Shown here: piece after piece, positions 1 through 7,611 of the stretch
Layout: each line of letters opens with the position of its first letter
Numbering within the stretch: the stretch's first letter is position 1
NCBI GenBank assembly: GCA_013360405.1
Contig: JABWBR010000033.1
Coordinates: forward strand, 1-53,125
Reading direction: 5' to 3'
DNA: 53,125 nucleotides
Source: Saprospiraceae bacterium
GTDB taxonomy: Bacteria > Bacteroidota > Bacteroidia > Chitinophagales > Saprospiraceae
Translations under genes and position numbers: made by a program
Notes under the pieces: model-generated
Database searches by the model: none
What the model was told of the DNA's origin: nothing
The model's input: the letters and a program-made list of their open reading frames with translations, nothing else

Positions 1-130
1 CAAAAAGTTGATTTCACTTGTTGACACTCAGCAAATTGAAATCCTCTTTCCAGGATACATTTTGTAAATTCTGGGGCAACGTATTTCAGGACAAGTCAAA
101 AAAAAAGGTGTTCCGCAGCGTCAACATCCC

Positions 131-171
131 ACTCTGTGGAACTCCGTGTGAACTCCGTGAAACTCCGTGGT
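131..171. repeat. CTCCGTG-type intergenic repeat, copy 1
   Basis: Three to four near-tandem copies of a short CTCCGTG(T/A)AA-like unit followed by an A-run, just past the stop of the minus-strand glycerophosphodiesterase gene. The same family occurs as fuller hairpins near 46.0 kb and 48.2 kb. The rest of positions 1-190 shows no gene. Confidence 0.6.
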
Positions 172-190
172 AAAAAAAATCTTGTCACTT

Positions 191-1123
191 TTACCGGTTC
201 AGTGGTATCCTGTCCGGATAATCCGTGATAATCCCGTCCACCCCCCATTCCTGCAATTGTGCCATCTCCGCCGTAGTATTGACTGTCCAGGGTATGACGC
301 GAATGCCCGAATTATGCAAGACTTTGACGGTTTCGGCAGTGATCAGCCCGTAGTGGGGGCTGTAGACTTGTGGCGTAAAACCTAATTTTTCTAAATTAAC
401 TTTTACTCCGTCGTAATTTTCCACCAATTGAGATATTGTCAGATCAGAAACCTTGTTAAATACTTCCCGGAGGGGGCGCTCGTCAAAAGACTGTACGCAA
501 ACGCGCTTGCCGATTTGCAGTTGCCCGATTTGAGCGATGACCAGCTGGGCAAACTCGGAGGGTGGGGGAGTGTAGACGCCGTCCCACTCCGGCTTGCTTT
601 TTATTTCGATATTGTACCGCGGCAGGGGCCTGCCCATGGCAACCGCGGCGCTGTCAACCGCTGCAACTACTTCGGCTAAGGTGGGTTTGTGCACAGGCAT
701 AGCTTTTTGCTCGGGAAAACGGGGGTGGCCTCTTTTTCCGCAATCGTAGCGCCTTATTTCCGCAGCCGTCATCTGAAAGATATTGAGTTGTTTCTCTTCT
801 TCTTCGGTGACAGGCGACCCGTTGGGGTGGCTGCATATTTCAGCGGAAAACCAGGGTTCGTGCGAAACGATGAGTTGCTTGTCGGACGACACCACCACGT
901 CAAGCTCGAGTGTGGTAATTGCCGGGTATTCGAGCGCTTTGACAAAAGCGGGAATGCTGTTTTCGGGCAGCAGGCCGCGGGCGCCGCGGTGCCCCTGCCA
1001 GTCGAATGAGTTTTCGGATTGCATGGAAGTAGCAGTTGAGGTGGGGCGGGGTGGATTGTTGCAGGCATGTAGCGCCAGTAGTCCCAGTACCAGTCCGGCA
1101 AGTGCCAATTTATTTGTAGTCAT
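191..1123 (-). CDS. Glycerophosphodiester phosphodiesterase family lipoprotein
   Basis: Predicted to hydrolyse glycerophosphodiesters to glycerol-3-phosphate and an alcohol outside the cytoplasm. The mature part starts with the family signature: His45-Arg46-Gly47 followed by PENS, then an LELDV segment carrying the metal-binding acids and a VSHEPW segment. The C-terminus has the typical GVDGIITDYPD ending of the GDPD TIM barrel. The start chosen at 1123 gives a lipoprotein signal (hydrophobic core, then LHAC with Cys21). A longer in-frame reading adds 31 residues without signal character and would overlap the upstream gene. The upstream gene ends 4 bases before this start, so the two are probably co-transcribed. 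The exact substrate cannot be read from sequence. Confidence 0.9.
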   Translation of the reverse strand: MTTNKLALAGLVLGLLALHACNNPPRPTSTATSMQSENSFDWQGHRGARGLLPENSIPAFVKALEYPAITTLELDVVVSSDKQLIVSHEPWFSAEICSHPNGSPVTEEEEKQLNIFQMTAAEIRRYDCGKRGHPRFPEQKAMPVHKPTLAEVVAAVDSAAVAMGRPLPRYNIEIKSKPEWDGVYTPPPSEFAQLVIAQIGQLQIGKRVCVQSFDERPLREVFNKVSDLTISQLVENYDGVKVNLEKLGFTPQVYSPHYGLITAETVKVLHNSGIRVIPWTVNTTAEMAQLQEWGVDGIITDYPDRIPLNR

Positions 1124-1127
1124 GACA

Positions 1128-1700
1128 TTAGGGTGAAAAGAGCTTAAAGGAATCCAGAAATTTATCAACGGAGTTGTGCAGGCTTTTTTCTTTATAACAA
1201 ACCACCTGAACGGCATAATACCGGTTGCCGGCCAGGCAGGCTTTTGTTTTAATCACGGCCTGGTCGTTGAGGTACTGTATCCGCCATATCCGGCCCAGAT
1301 ATCCCTGAATATCGAGATCGGAAGCGTAGATGACTTCACCTTCTACGCCGGCTGCCGCCGCTTCGACCGTGGCGTCGAAAAAGGCCTTGATCAACTCCAG
1401 GGAGTCGACAGGCAGGGCGCCTTCCGGGTAATCGCAGTAACTCACCATGTAGACTAATATGTCGGAATTTTTTTCCTGGGGCTGGTAAAAATACGTGTGA
1501 TACGCCATTCGTCCAAGCGGAGCGCTGATCGTATCGGTTTTTAGTTTTAGCTCACCCGGAATCGACACACTAAACCGGCCTTCGTATATCCGCTGTATTT
1601 GCCATACGGGGCCTGTGGTATCTGGTGTCTCAAATGCTGCCACATGCCCAGGTAGGATGCAAAGCAGTATTAATAAGGTAAAAAAGGGTATATATTTCAT
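1128..1700 (-). CDS. Exported protein of unknown function
   Basis: Not recognised. From the start at 1700 the protein has 190 residues and begins with a clear signal peptide (MKYIPFFTLLILLCILPGH, probably cleaved after AAF or nearby). The mature part of about 165 residues is a single small domain with mixed hydrophobic strands. It contains the phrases RFSVSIPGEL and NRYYAVQVVCY, which recall the PsbP/MOG1-like fold of bacterial exported proteins that begin with 'F-x-V-x-x-P'; that likeness is only an inference. A longer in-frame reading starts 20 codons upstream but lacks signal features. It is the first gene of a two-gene minus-strand unit with the glycerophosphodiesterase. Confidence 0.75.
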   Translation of the reverse strand: MKYIPFFTLLILLCILPGHVAAFETPDTTGPVWQIQRIYEGRFSVSIPGELKLKTDTISAPLGRMAYHTYFYQPQEKNSDILVYMVSYCDYPEGALPVDSLELIKAFFDATVEAAAAGVEGEVIYASDLDIQGYLGRIWRIQYLNDQAVIKTKACLAGNRYYAVQVVCYKEKSLHNSVDKFLDSFKLFSP

Positions 1701-1774
1701 GAAATGGTTTGATGCTACAAATACGTGTACACATTGCGCCCCTCTGGGGCTAGAATACACGCTGTTAAGGATTT

Positions 1775-1848
1775 TTCTACCAATATATATGCCCCTCTGG
1801 GGCTTTTAGACATCTAAAAAGGCCCAGAGGGCCGAAATATTGGTAGAA
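1775..1848. repeat. Nested inverted repeat with TTCTACCAATAT ends
   Basis: A 12-base perfect inverted repeat (TTCTACCAATAT at 1775-1786, ATATTGGTAGAA at 1837-1848) encloses an imperfect palindrome whose arms are GCCCCTCTGGGGC-like and GGCCCAGAGGGCC-like. A separate half copy (GCCCCTCTGGGGCT) lies at about 1738-1751. The element sits between divergently placed genes and looks like a dispersed palindromic element rather than a single regulatory site. Confidence 0.7.
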
Positions 1849-1969
1849 CCATGTTAACAAAAGGTCTCAAAAGCTCCGGAGGAGCGTAATATGCAGTATG
1901 CCTGGTTTAAAGTAACAAAGTAGTATTAATGCAAAAGCTTTCTAAAACTTTGAACAACTCTTTTTTTAA

Positions 1970-1992
1970 CTTAGTTTTGAATCCAAACTAAG
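1970..1992 (+). promoter_or_regulatory. Candidate NrtR operator palindrome
   Basis: A perfect inverted repeat CTTAGTTT-N7-AAACTAAG ends four bases before the start codon of the NAPRTase-like fragment, which is followed by the NrtR-type regulator. Its position is ideal for repressor control of this two-gene unit. NrtR is known to bind palindromes of about 21 bp upstream of NAD genes, but I could not compare this sequence with a species consensus. Confidence 0.55.
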
Positions 1993-1996
1993 CGTT

Positions 1997-2467
1997 ATGC
2001 CGCTCACTTCTCAAATCGGCGAAGCAAATATCCGCATTTTGCAGGAAGCGTATCGCTGTTGGAAAAATGGCAATTACCAGTTGAAGGCCTTGTATCAGAT
2101 TATTGTCAACCGCCATTGGCCGGCTGACCAGCCCATCACTCTGGCAGGATTTTCCCTTTTTACCAATTATGTGTCGAATTATGCCTGGTCGGATAACGAG
2201 ATTTTTTTTCTCGGTAGTATGAAAGACGAGGCACAGCACCCGCTTTTTGACGAAGGTTTTCTCAACTACCTCCAGCGCTTCACTTTTTCCTGTGATATGG
2301 ACGCTTTAGAAGACGGGGCGGTTGTATATACCGCTATGCCAGTAGCAAAAATAGAAGGCCCGCTTATCCAGGTATTGCTGATGGGCCCTGTATTGCTTCA
2401 TTTATTGCAAACGCACAGCACCCCCGGCAACTGGCCCAAAATCATATTCGAACCCCATAACCTATAA
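1997..2467 (+). CDS. Nicotinate phosphoribosyltransferase-like N-terminal fragment
   Basis: A 156-residue protein resembling only the N-terminal domain of nicotinate phosphoribosyltransferase, the enzyme that salvages nicotinic acid for NAD synthesis. Family enzymes are usually about 390-490 residues. The matching part is the stretch '[18 protein letters not shown]' followed by '[18 protein letters not shown]', which corresponds to the family's FL-x-YL-x-x-F and EG-x-VVF-x-x-x-P-x-x-x-VEGP motifs. The usual N-terminal TDxYxxTM motif is not recognisable, and the phosphoribosyl-binding barrel is absent. It is followed 19 bases later by an NrtR-type regulator of NAD metabolism, which supports the assignment. 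It is either a decayed gene kept open by chance or a trimmed protein with a new role. It cannot be a complete enzyme. Confidence 0.65.
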   Translation: MPLTSQIGEANIRILQEAYRCWKNGNYQLKALYQIIVNRHWPADQPITLAGFSLFTNYVSNYAWSDNEIFFLGSMKDEAQHPLFDEGFLNYLQRFTFSCDMDALEDGAVVYTAMPVAKIEGPLIQVLLMGPVLLHLLQTHSTPGNWPKIIFEPHNL

Positions 2468-2486
2468 CCTACAACAGAGAACCGCC

Positions 2487-3200
2487 ATGTACACCTACGA
2501 CTATCCCCGGCCTGCACTTACTGTCGACTGCGTGATTTTTGGTCTGCACGAAGGTAGCAAACTCAAAGTACTGCTCATAGAGCGGGCGCACGAGCCATAT
2601 TCAGCTTGCTGGGCATTGCCCGGTGGGTTCGTTGAAATGGATGAAAACCTGGAACAGGCGGCACTGAGGGAATTGGAAGAGGAAACGGGCGTAAAAAATG
2701 TATTCATCGAACAGTTATACACTTTTGGCGACCCCGGGAGAGACCCTCGGGGCAGGGTGATCAGCGTAGCGTATTATGCGCTTGTCAATCTGGCCGAACA
2801 CCCCGTCAGGTCAGCTTCAGATGCCAGTAAGGTGCAGTGGTTCGAGACAGATCGATTGCCGGCGTTGGCTTTTGACCACGCACATATTCTGCAGGTCGCT
2901 ATCAATCGACTGAGGGCCAAGGTGCGGTATCAACCCATCGGTTTTGAATTACTGCCCGAACAATTTACGCTATCGCAATTGCAGGGATTGTACGAGACCA
3001 TTTTGGGCGTACCCGCGCTCAACAAGCGCAACTTCCGGGCGCGTATCCTGAAAATGGGCGTATTAGAAGAAGTAGGTAAGCAGGAAGGCGTAGCCCACCG
3101 GCCCGCTATATTGTACCGCTTTGACAAAAAACGCTACGAGCAACTCGCTAAAGACCGCTACGACGACCTGGTTAAACGCGGGGTCGATTTTGAAATATAG
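2487..3200 (+). CDS. nrtR: NrtR-type Nudix transcriptional regulator
   Basis: Predicted repressor of NAD salvage genes: an N-terminal Nudix domain that senses ADP-ribose-type ligands, fused to a C-terminal winged helix that binds DNA. Residues about 10-140 form the Nudix domain. Its box is intact in the GX5EX7REUXEEXGU pattern (GGFVEMDEN, then RELEEETG), which many NrtR regulators have lost, so residual hydrolase activity is possible. The C-terminal ~75 residues ([15 protein letters not shown], then [12 protein letters not shown]) match the winged-helix part of NrtR. It follows the NAPRTase-like fragment and the palindrome at 1970-1992, which fits autoregulated control. A plain Nudix ADP-ribose hydrolase is less likely given the length of 237 residues and the C-terminal domain. 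Confidence 0.85.
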   Translation: MYTYDYPRPALTVDCVIFGLHEGSKLKVLLIERAHEPYSACWALPGGFVEMDENLEQAALRELEEETGVKNVFIEQLYTFGDPGRDPRGRVISVAYYALVNLAEHPVRSASDASKVQWFETDRLPALAFDHAHILQVAINRLRAKVRYQPIGFELLPEQFTLSQLQGLYETILGVPALNKRNFRARILKMGVLEEVGKQEGVAHRPAILYRFDKKRYEQLAKDRYDDLVKRGVDFEI

Positions 3201-3207
3201 TTCCTCG

Positions 3208-4263
3208 CTAAAATTTGGGGCATAACACCGTATCGTCTTCGTATTCGCCCAGGTAAGCGATCGAAATTTCGAAGGCGCCTTGCCCGCGTTTGGTTTTCGT
3301 CAAATCGCTCAGCGTGGCATCGTAGCTCAGACCGATCAGAAAATTGCCCAACTCGACGCCTACCATGCCTATCGCGGCAGATGCCAGCCATTTTTTGGTT
3401 TCGTCGTTGTTGAGTCGCACCCATCCGCCTACATGAAGGGCATTGCCCCTGATCTCATCCACCAGGAAACGCAGGTTGGTGCCCGCATTCACGGCATTGT
3501 GGGGACCCTGCCGGTAGTATAGGGCCCTGGGCATAATCTGTACGACATTGCCGGTGGGTATTTGCAGTCCGACGTGGGCTACATATTTGCGCTGCCATCT
3601 ATCGTCGGGATAGCGATCGGGGTTGTCATTATCGTAAAAGAAACTCACCGATGGTTCCAGTATATGATACATCGCCGCGCCGATAAAGACGCCTACCTGT
3701 TGCTCGGGCGCGTAGGTGTAGTTGAGTCCGACGTTAAAATCGCCGTAAGCAAAATTATTTTCGGGCAGCGGTTCGGCGGTATTGTTAGAATAGCCGTTAG
3801 TACCGTTAAATTGATCCTCAAAGGTTAGTTTGTCGTAATTCACGTTGCGTTGGGCAATGCCTAACTGAGCGCCCAGGCTCAAAAACTGGTCGTTGTTTTT
3901 GCTGAGCGATTTATGGAAAGCTGCTGAAAGCTGCACCTGGCTGGTAGAAAAGCCGATATCGGGAATGCGGTCATTGTAAAACAGCACGCCGACGCCGGCG
4001 GCGTCTTTGTAATTGGCTTTGCGCTTATTGAAACCAAAGCGAAAATCGGCGGCCCCTGAATACGTCACGTATGGGTTCTCAAGTACACTCCGCCATTGGT
4101 CGCGATAAATCAGCGAAAGGCGGTATTTACCCGTGAAAGCACCCGTAAGCGCGGGGTTGAGCGTGACAGGAGAAGCGTAAAATTGCGTAAAATGCTGATC
4201 CTGGGCAGAGAGCGTGATACAAGACAAAACAACACCCAACAACAGCGTAAACCCTTTTCTCAT
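3208..4263 (-). CDS. PorP/SprF family outer-membrane protein (T9SS-linked)
   Basis: A 351-residue outer-membrane beta-barrel of the PorP/SprF family. These proteins accompany type IX secretion and gliding-adhesin (SprB) export in Bacteroidota. It has a signal peptide (cleavage near ITLSAQ, residue 20), then the hallmark QDQHFTQFYASPVTLNPALTG, repeated glycine-rich amphipathic strands and a short C-terminal strand. Family members are usually about 300-350 residues. It stands alone here, convergent with the NrtR gene (7 bases apart) and divergent from the NlpC/P60-like gene. Many genomes carry such a gene next to a giant SprB-like protein. Here the nearest ones are 15 kb away, so any partnership is an inference. 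Confidence 0.92.
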   Translation of the reverse strand: MRKGFTLLLGVVLSCITLSAQDQHFTQFYASPVTLNPALTGAFTGKYRLSLIYRDQWRSVLENPYVTYSGAADFRFGFNKRKANYKDAAGVGVLFYNDRIPDIGFSTSQVQLSAAFHKSLSKNNDQFLSLGAQLGIAQRNVNYDKLTFEDQFNGTNGYSNNTAEPLPENNFAYGDFNVGLNYTYAPEQQVGVFIGAAMYHILEPSVSFFYDNDNPDRYPDDRWQRKYVAHVGLQIPTGNVVQIMPRALYYRQGPHNAVNAGTNLRFLVDEIRGNALHVGGWVRLNNDETKKWLASAAIGMVGVELGNFLIGLSYDATLSDLTKTKRGQGAFEISIAYLGEYEDDTVLCPKF

Positions 4264-4341
4264 ATTCCTATTTTTTCGTATTGGTGGCCAAAGGTAGGCT
4301 TTATTTCATAAAGACAGGAACGGACAATAACAGACTTTTAT

Positions 4342-4349
4342 TATCTTTG
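4342..4349 (+). promoter_or_regulatory. Candidate -7 promoter element (TATCTTTG)
   Basis: Exact match to the Bacteroidota -7 consensus TAnnTTTG, 36 bases before the start codon of the NlpC/P60-like gene. No good -33 TTTG is visible at the usual distance. Confidence 0.45.
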
Positions 4350-4385
4350 GTCGAACAAGCGCTTTGTTAACAAACAGCAGGATGA

Positions 4386-5237
4386 ATGGCTTACGGAATA
4401 TGTCCATTAAGCGCGGTTGCAGTTCGCAACACTTCTACGGACTCCAGTGAAATGATTTCTCAGCTCCTTTTCGGAGAACTTGTAGAAGTGCTGGAGGTAA
4501 AGGGGCACAGCTGGCTCAAAGTCCACTGCCTCGATGACAATTGCGTAGGGTGGGTGGCAGCCAATCAGCTCAAGCTAATCACACCTGGCGAGTGGGAAGC
4601 TTATCGCAACCACTATGCCTGGGTGCTCGATTATGTGCAGGCCGCCATGTCTGACGACCACTATCTGCCGCTTACGCTGGGCGCCCGGCTGCCTGGGTTT
4701 GACGGCATGCGTTTTTCGTTGGGAGAAGCTTCCTATAGCTTTAGCGGGCAGGCCGTTTTCCCAAAAGATATTCATCCCAGCGCCGAATTATTGCTCAAAA
4801 TTGCGCGCCGTTACCTCAATACGCCTTATATCGCCGGTGGCAAATCGCCTTTGGGCATGGATGCTTCCGGATTGACGCAAATCGTGTACCGGATAGCGGG
4901 TATTCAACTGCCCAGGGAGGCCGATCAGCAGGTTTTCCTGGGAGAAACCATCGACTTCGTTGAACAATCTAAACCCGGCGACCTTGCCTTCTTCGAAAAC
5001 CGGCTGGGCAAGATTACCCATGTCGGCATCGTGGTGAATCCTTCGGAAGTACTGCATGTATTCGGCAGGGTATGCATTGACGGACTGGATCACTACGGCG
5101 TATACAACCGCGAAGCCGGGCGTTATCTTTACAAACTGCGGGTCATCAAACGATTATTGAAATCGGCCCCCACCGCTGCAAAAACGACGGAATCACAAGC
5201 TTCCACGGTCTATTCCAACCAGTTTGAGTTGTTCTAA
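4386..5237 (+). CDS. SH3 / NlpC-P60 protein with the catalytic Cys replaced
   Basis: A 283-residue protein with an N-terminal bacterial SH3-like domain (about residues 1-70, ending GWVAANQLK) and a C-terminal NlpC/P60 domain (about 128-255). Active members are gamma-D-glutamyl-diamino acid peptidases that cut peptidoglycan stem peptides with a Cys-His-His/polar triad. The expected motif is DCSGF/L; here it reads D159-A160-S161-G162-L (codon gct at 4863-4865), so the nucleophile is missing. The surrounding fold motifs (GGKSPLGMD, LPREADQQ, KPGDLAFF, THVGIVV with His212) are otherwise intact, so this is a clean substitution rather than decay. It probably binds rather than cleaves muropeptides, unless the base is a sequencing error. 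No signal peptide is visible from this start. It overlaps the end of maf by 4 bases, convergently. Confidence 0.85.
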   Translation: MAYGICPLSAVAVRNTSTDSSEMISQLLFGELVEVLEVKGHSWLKVHCLDDNCVGWVAANQLKLITPGEWEAYRNHYAWVLDYVQAAMSDDHYLPLTLGARLPGFDGMRFSLGEASYSFSGQAVFPKDIHPSAELLLKIARRYLNTPYIAGGKSPLGMDASGLTQIVYRIAGIQLPREADQQVFLGETIDFVEQSKPGDLAFFENRLGKITHVGIVVNPSEVLHVFGRVCIDGLDHYGVYNREAGRYLYKLRVIKRLLKSAPTAAKTTESQASTVYSNQFELF

Positions 5238-5809
5238 AACCGGATTAACTCGTGGTACACCCTGCTCACGGGCAATCCCATGACGTTGGAGTAGGTACCT
5301 TCTATTTTCAAGATTTTGCACAAACCTATCCATTCCTGGATGCCGTAGGCGCCTGCTTTGTCGAGCGGCCGGTACTTGGCCGTGTAATAATCGATTTCTT
5401 CCTCGCTCAGGGAATCAAAGTACACGGAGGTCGTCTCGTCAAAAACAAATTCTTTATGGGATGCCAATAGGCAAACACCCGTGATTACGAGGTGTTTTTT
5501 GTTGGATAAAGCGCGGAGTATACGCTTGGCATCCTCCATATCCGTGGGTTTTCCAAGGATGACGCCGTCGAGCAGCACAATGCTATCAGAGGCGAGCACG
5601 ATCATGCCGGGCTCCAGCCACTTTTTACAGGCGTGTGCCTTTTTTTGGGCCAAAAAAGCAGGTACCAACTCGGGCGCCATGTCGGCCGGGTAGTCTTCTT
5701 CCACATCCTGGGCTCTTACCTCAAAGGGTATGCCTGCCGACTCCAGCAAATAACTGCGTCGTGGCGATTTGGAAGCGAGAATTATTTTTTTATTTTCAAA
5801 TACTTCCAT
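5234..5809 (-). CDS. maf: Maf family nucleotide pyrophosphatase
   Basis: House-cleaning nucleoside triphosphate pyrophosphatase of the Maf family (dTTP/UTP-type or m7GTP-type), which hydrolyses non-canonical or excess NTPs to the monophosphate and pyrophosphate. It shows the N-terminal ASKSPRR motif (residues 12-18), the catalytic segment ASDSIVLLDGVILGKP, and the C-terminal DKAGAYGIQEW and NVMGLP motifs in order. The length of 191 residues is normal. The convergent 4-base overlap with the NlpC/P60-like gene suggests compact packing. It lies downstream of the ferredoxin-to-UbiA operon, separated by a 124-base gap that contains an inverted repeat. Confidence 0.93.
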   Translation of the reverse strand: MEVFENKKIILASKSPRRSYLLESAGIPFEVRAQDVEEDYPADMAPELVPAFLAQKKAHACKKWLEPGMIVLASDSIVLLDGVILGKPTDMEDAKRILRALSNKKHLVITGVCLLASHKEFVFDETTSVYFDSLSEEEIDYYTAKYRPLDKAGAYGIQEWIGLCKILKIEGTYSNVMGLPVSRVYHELIRF

Positions 5810-5850
5810 AACCCGTTGATTTTTAAAATAATAAGTAACCGTTTAGGAGG

Positions 5851-5905
5851 GTTTAGCGTTAGGGTTTAGTTTATCTAAACATACAGCTAAACCCAATCGC
5901 TAAAC
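5851..5905. repeat. GTTTAG-rich inverted repeat
   Basis: Arms of 19 bases at 5851-5869 and 5887-5905, rich in GGGTTTAG / CTAAACCC, pair with two mismatches around a 17-base loop. Further CTAAACCC and GGGTTTAG copies flank it. It lies between the end of the UbiA-type gene and the start of maf, both on the minus strand, so it may end the upstream operon. Confidence 0.55.
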
Positions 5906-5933
5906 TGCGCATGCACTAAACCCTTCAAAACAG

Positions 5934-6824
5934 TTACAATAATAAAATGAATAAACCGCCGAGCATAATGGCTTTCGCCAATTGGCTGATATAGGCAAAG
6001 TCCTGGCTGCTTTGCGCCCCTGTCAATTTGTATAGCGCATACAAAACAGGAAGCGCAAGCAGCGCTATGAATCCGGGCAAAATCCATATGGCGCTTACCA
6101 GGATTGACAGAGCCAATATAGCGCCAACGGCAAAGGCGACGCGTTTGGAAACGGTTAAACCCCAGCTTACCGCCATGGTACGGTATTTTTCAGCCGCATC
6201 TCCGGGGATATCCTCCAGGTCTTTTACGATTTCGCGGAACAGGGTGGATATAAAAGCAAAAAGCATATAGGTGAGGAGTACCATCTGAATATGAAAAGCC
6301 TCGTCGGGCGAGCGTTGATATAATAATGAGTATGCTTCCCTTTCAGCAAACCAAAGCATGCCCGCTACACCGGCGCAATAAACCGCTACTAGCAGGTTGC
6401 CCAATAGCGGCAACTTTTTGAGCCGGGTTGAATAATAGTATAGCCCGCCCACTGCAAGGATATAGATATTGATAAGCGCAACCTGACCGGCATAAAAGGC
6501 CAGATAGAGGGAGATGGTATACCCAACCAGACAAAAGCAGAAATAAAGCCAATACGCCGTTTGAATTGAAATCTTTTTCCCCACTATCACCCGCCAGGGT
6601 TTGTTGTACAGATCAGCCCTAAGGTCTGTGAGGTCGTTGATCACATATCCCGAAGCGGTAATCAACAGCGTAATACCTGTGAAAATCCAAAAGTGCAGGT
6701 TGTCGAATAAAGGGGTGATCTGATGGCTATGAAACGGAGGCAGCAAAACGCGGTAATACAGTAATGAAAGCGTAATTACTACGATGAACAGATTAGGCAG
6801 CCGTATTAATCTGAACAACGTCAT
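5934..6824 (-). CDS. UbiA family prenyltransferase
   Basis: Integral membrane prenyltransferase of the UbiA superfamily, which transfers an isoprenoid diphosphate to an acceptor. From the start at 6824 it has 296 residues and about eight hydrophobic segments. The first Asp-rich motif is N63-D64-x-x-D67-x-x-x-D71 (NDLTDLRAD). The second is DLEDIPGD after LFREIVK. This pattern resembles the subgroup annotated as geranylgeranylglycerol-phosphate or 4-hydroxybenzoate-like transferases in Bacteroidota; the acceptor cannot be settled from sequence. A longer in-frame reading adds 21 polar residues and would overlap the upstream phosphatase gene. The chosen start lies 10 bases after that gene's stop. 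It is the last gene of the ferredoxin-IscX-phosphatase operon. Confidence 0.85.
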   Translation of the reverse strand: MTLFRLIRLPNLFIVVITLSLLYYRVLLPPFHSHQITPLFDNLHFWIFTGITLLITASGYVINDLTDLRADLYNKPWRVIVGKKISIQTAYWLYFCFCLVGYTISLYLAFYAGQVALINIYILAVGGLYYYSTRLKKLPLLGNLLVAVYCAGVAGMLWFAEREAYSLLYQRSPDEAFHIQMVLLTYMLFAFISTLFREIVKDLEDIPGDAAEKYRTMAVSWGLTVSKRVAFAVGAILALSILVSAIWILPGFIALLALPVLYALYKLTGAQSSQDFAYISQLAKAIMLGGLFILLL

Positions 6825-6834
6825 AGCCTGTGGA

Positions 6835-7347
6835 TTATGCCGGGAGAAATTCCTGCCATTTGCCCTGCAGGCGCATGACTTTTTCAATCACGTCGCGGGC
6901 GCAGCCGTCGCCACCGTTATATGGAGAGATATATTTGGCAATTTCAATAATTTCGCGGCAGGCATTGCGGGGGCAAGCCGGTAGGCCAACCCGGCGCATA
7001 ACCGGGTAATCGGGCAGATCGTCGCCCATGTATAAGATCGCCTCCGGGTTGAGGTCGTATATCGATACAAACTCATTATAGGCCTCCAGCTTTTCTTGCT
7101 TGTCGAGATAGATATCCTGAATACCCAATCCTTCCAGGCGCGTTTTGACGCCTTCCGATTTGCCGCCTGTAATCACACAAATCCGGTAGCCGGCTTTGAT
7201 TGCCATTTTAATGGCCAGCCCGTCCCGGACGTTCATCTGGCGCAATAGCCGGCCGTCTTCTGTGACCAGCACCTCGTTGTTGGTGAGCACGCCATCCACA
7301 TCAAAAATAAAAGTGTGGATGTGCTGAAATGGTTCGAGTTGGTTCAT
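6835..7347 (-). CDS. KdsC-like HAD phosphatase
   Basis: HAD-superfamily hydrolase of the YrbI/KdsC group, whose best-known member removes phosphate from KDO-8-phosphate in lipopolysaccharide core synthesis. The catalytic motif I is F15-D16-V-D18-G-V-L-T, motif II is the Thr of CVITGG, and motif III/IV is MGDDLPDYPVM. The length of about 170 residues is typical of the cap-less tetrameric type. The start at 7347 overlaps the upstream iscX stop as ATGA, which favours it over a start seven codons earlier. Other members of this group act on N-acylneuraminate-9-phosphate, so KDO is likely but not proven. Confidence 0.88.
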   Translation of the reverse strand: MNQLEPFQHIHTFIFDVDGVLTNNEVLVTEDGRLLRQMNVRDGLAIKMAIKAGYRICVITGGKSEGVKTRLEGLGIQDIYLDKQEKLEAYNEFVSIYDLNPEAILYMGDDLPDYPVMRRVGLPACPRNACREIIEIAKYISPYNGGDGCARDVIEKVMRLQGKWQEFLPA

Positions 7348-7595
7348 GACGGGTTGTTGTCTCGCCACTCATATACCCAGCGGGCTTGAATTTGCTCCAG
7401 GTGCCCTTCCGTCGATTCTTCGCGTTTGCCTTCGAAAGTAGGGATCTCCAGGATCCATTCCAGCAAATCGGTGAAACGAATGCGATAGATTTTGGATTCG
7501 TCAAACTCGGCGCCAAAGCGCTCGTACAATTTCATGGCTATGTCTTCGTGGTCTTTCCAATAGATAGGAAGATCCTCGATGTCTTTAAAAGGCAT
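7344..7595 (-). CDS. iscX: IscX-like Fe-S cluster assembly protein
   Basis: A small acidic protein of 83 residues matching IscX/YfhJ, a modulator of iron-sulfur cluster assembly that binds the cysteine desulfurase and iron. The diagnostic parts are the early Trp-containing IYWKDHEDIAMKLYERF, the central RIRFTDLLEWILEI, and a late LEQIQARWVYEW. It sits directly after a 2Fe-2S ferredoxin of the Isc type, as in the classical hscA-fdx-iscX order, which strongly supports the call. It carries an extra 10 or so residues at the N-terminus and in the FEGKREE loop compared with the E. coli protein. It overlaps the next gene by four bases. Confidence 0.85.
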   Translation of the reverse strand: MPFKDIEDLPIYWKDHEDIAMKLYERFGAEFDESKIYRIRFTDLLEWILEIPTFEGKREESTEGHLEQIQARWVYEWRDNNPS

Positions 7596-7611
7596 ACGTT
7601 TTTGTTTTTAT

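Noticed and set aside
5851-5905. Telomere-like TTTAGGG repeats as a sign of eukaryotic sequence
   Set aside because: Only a few imperfect copies occur in an inverted arrangement between ordinary bacterial genes.
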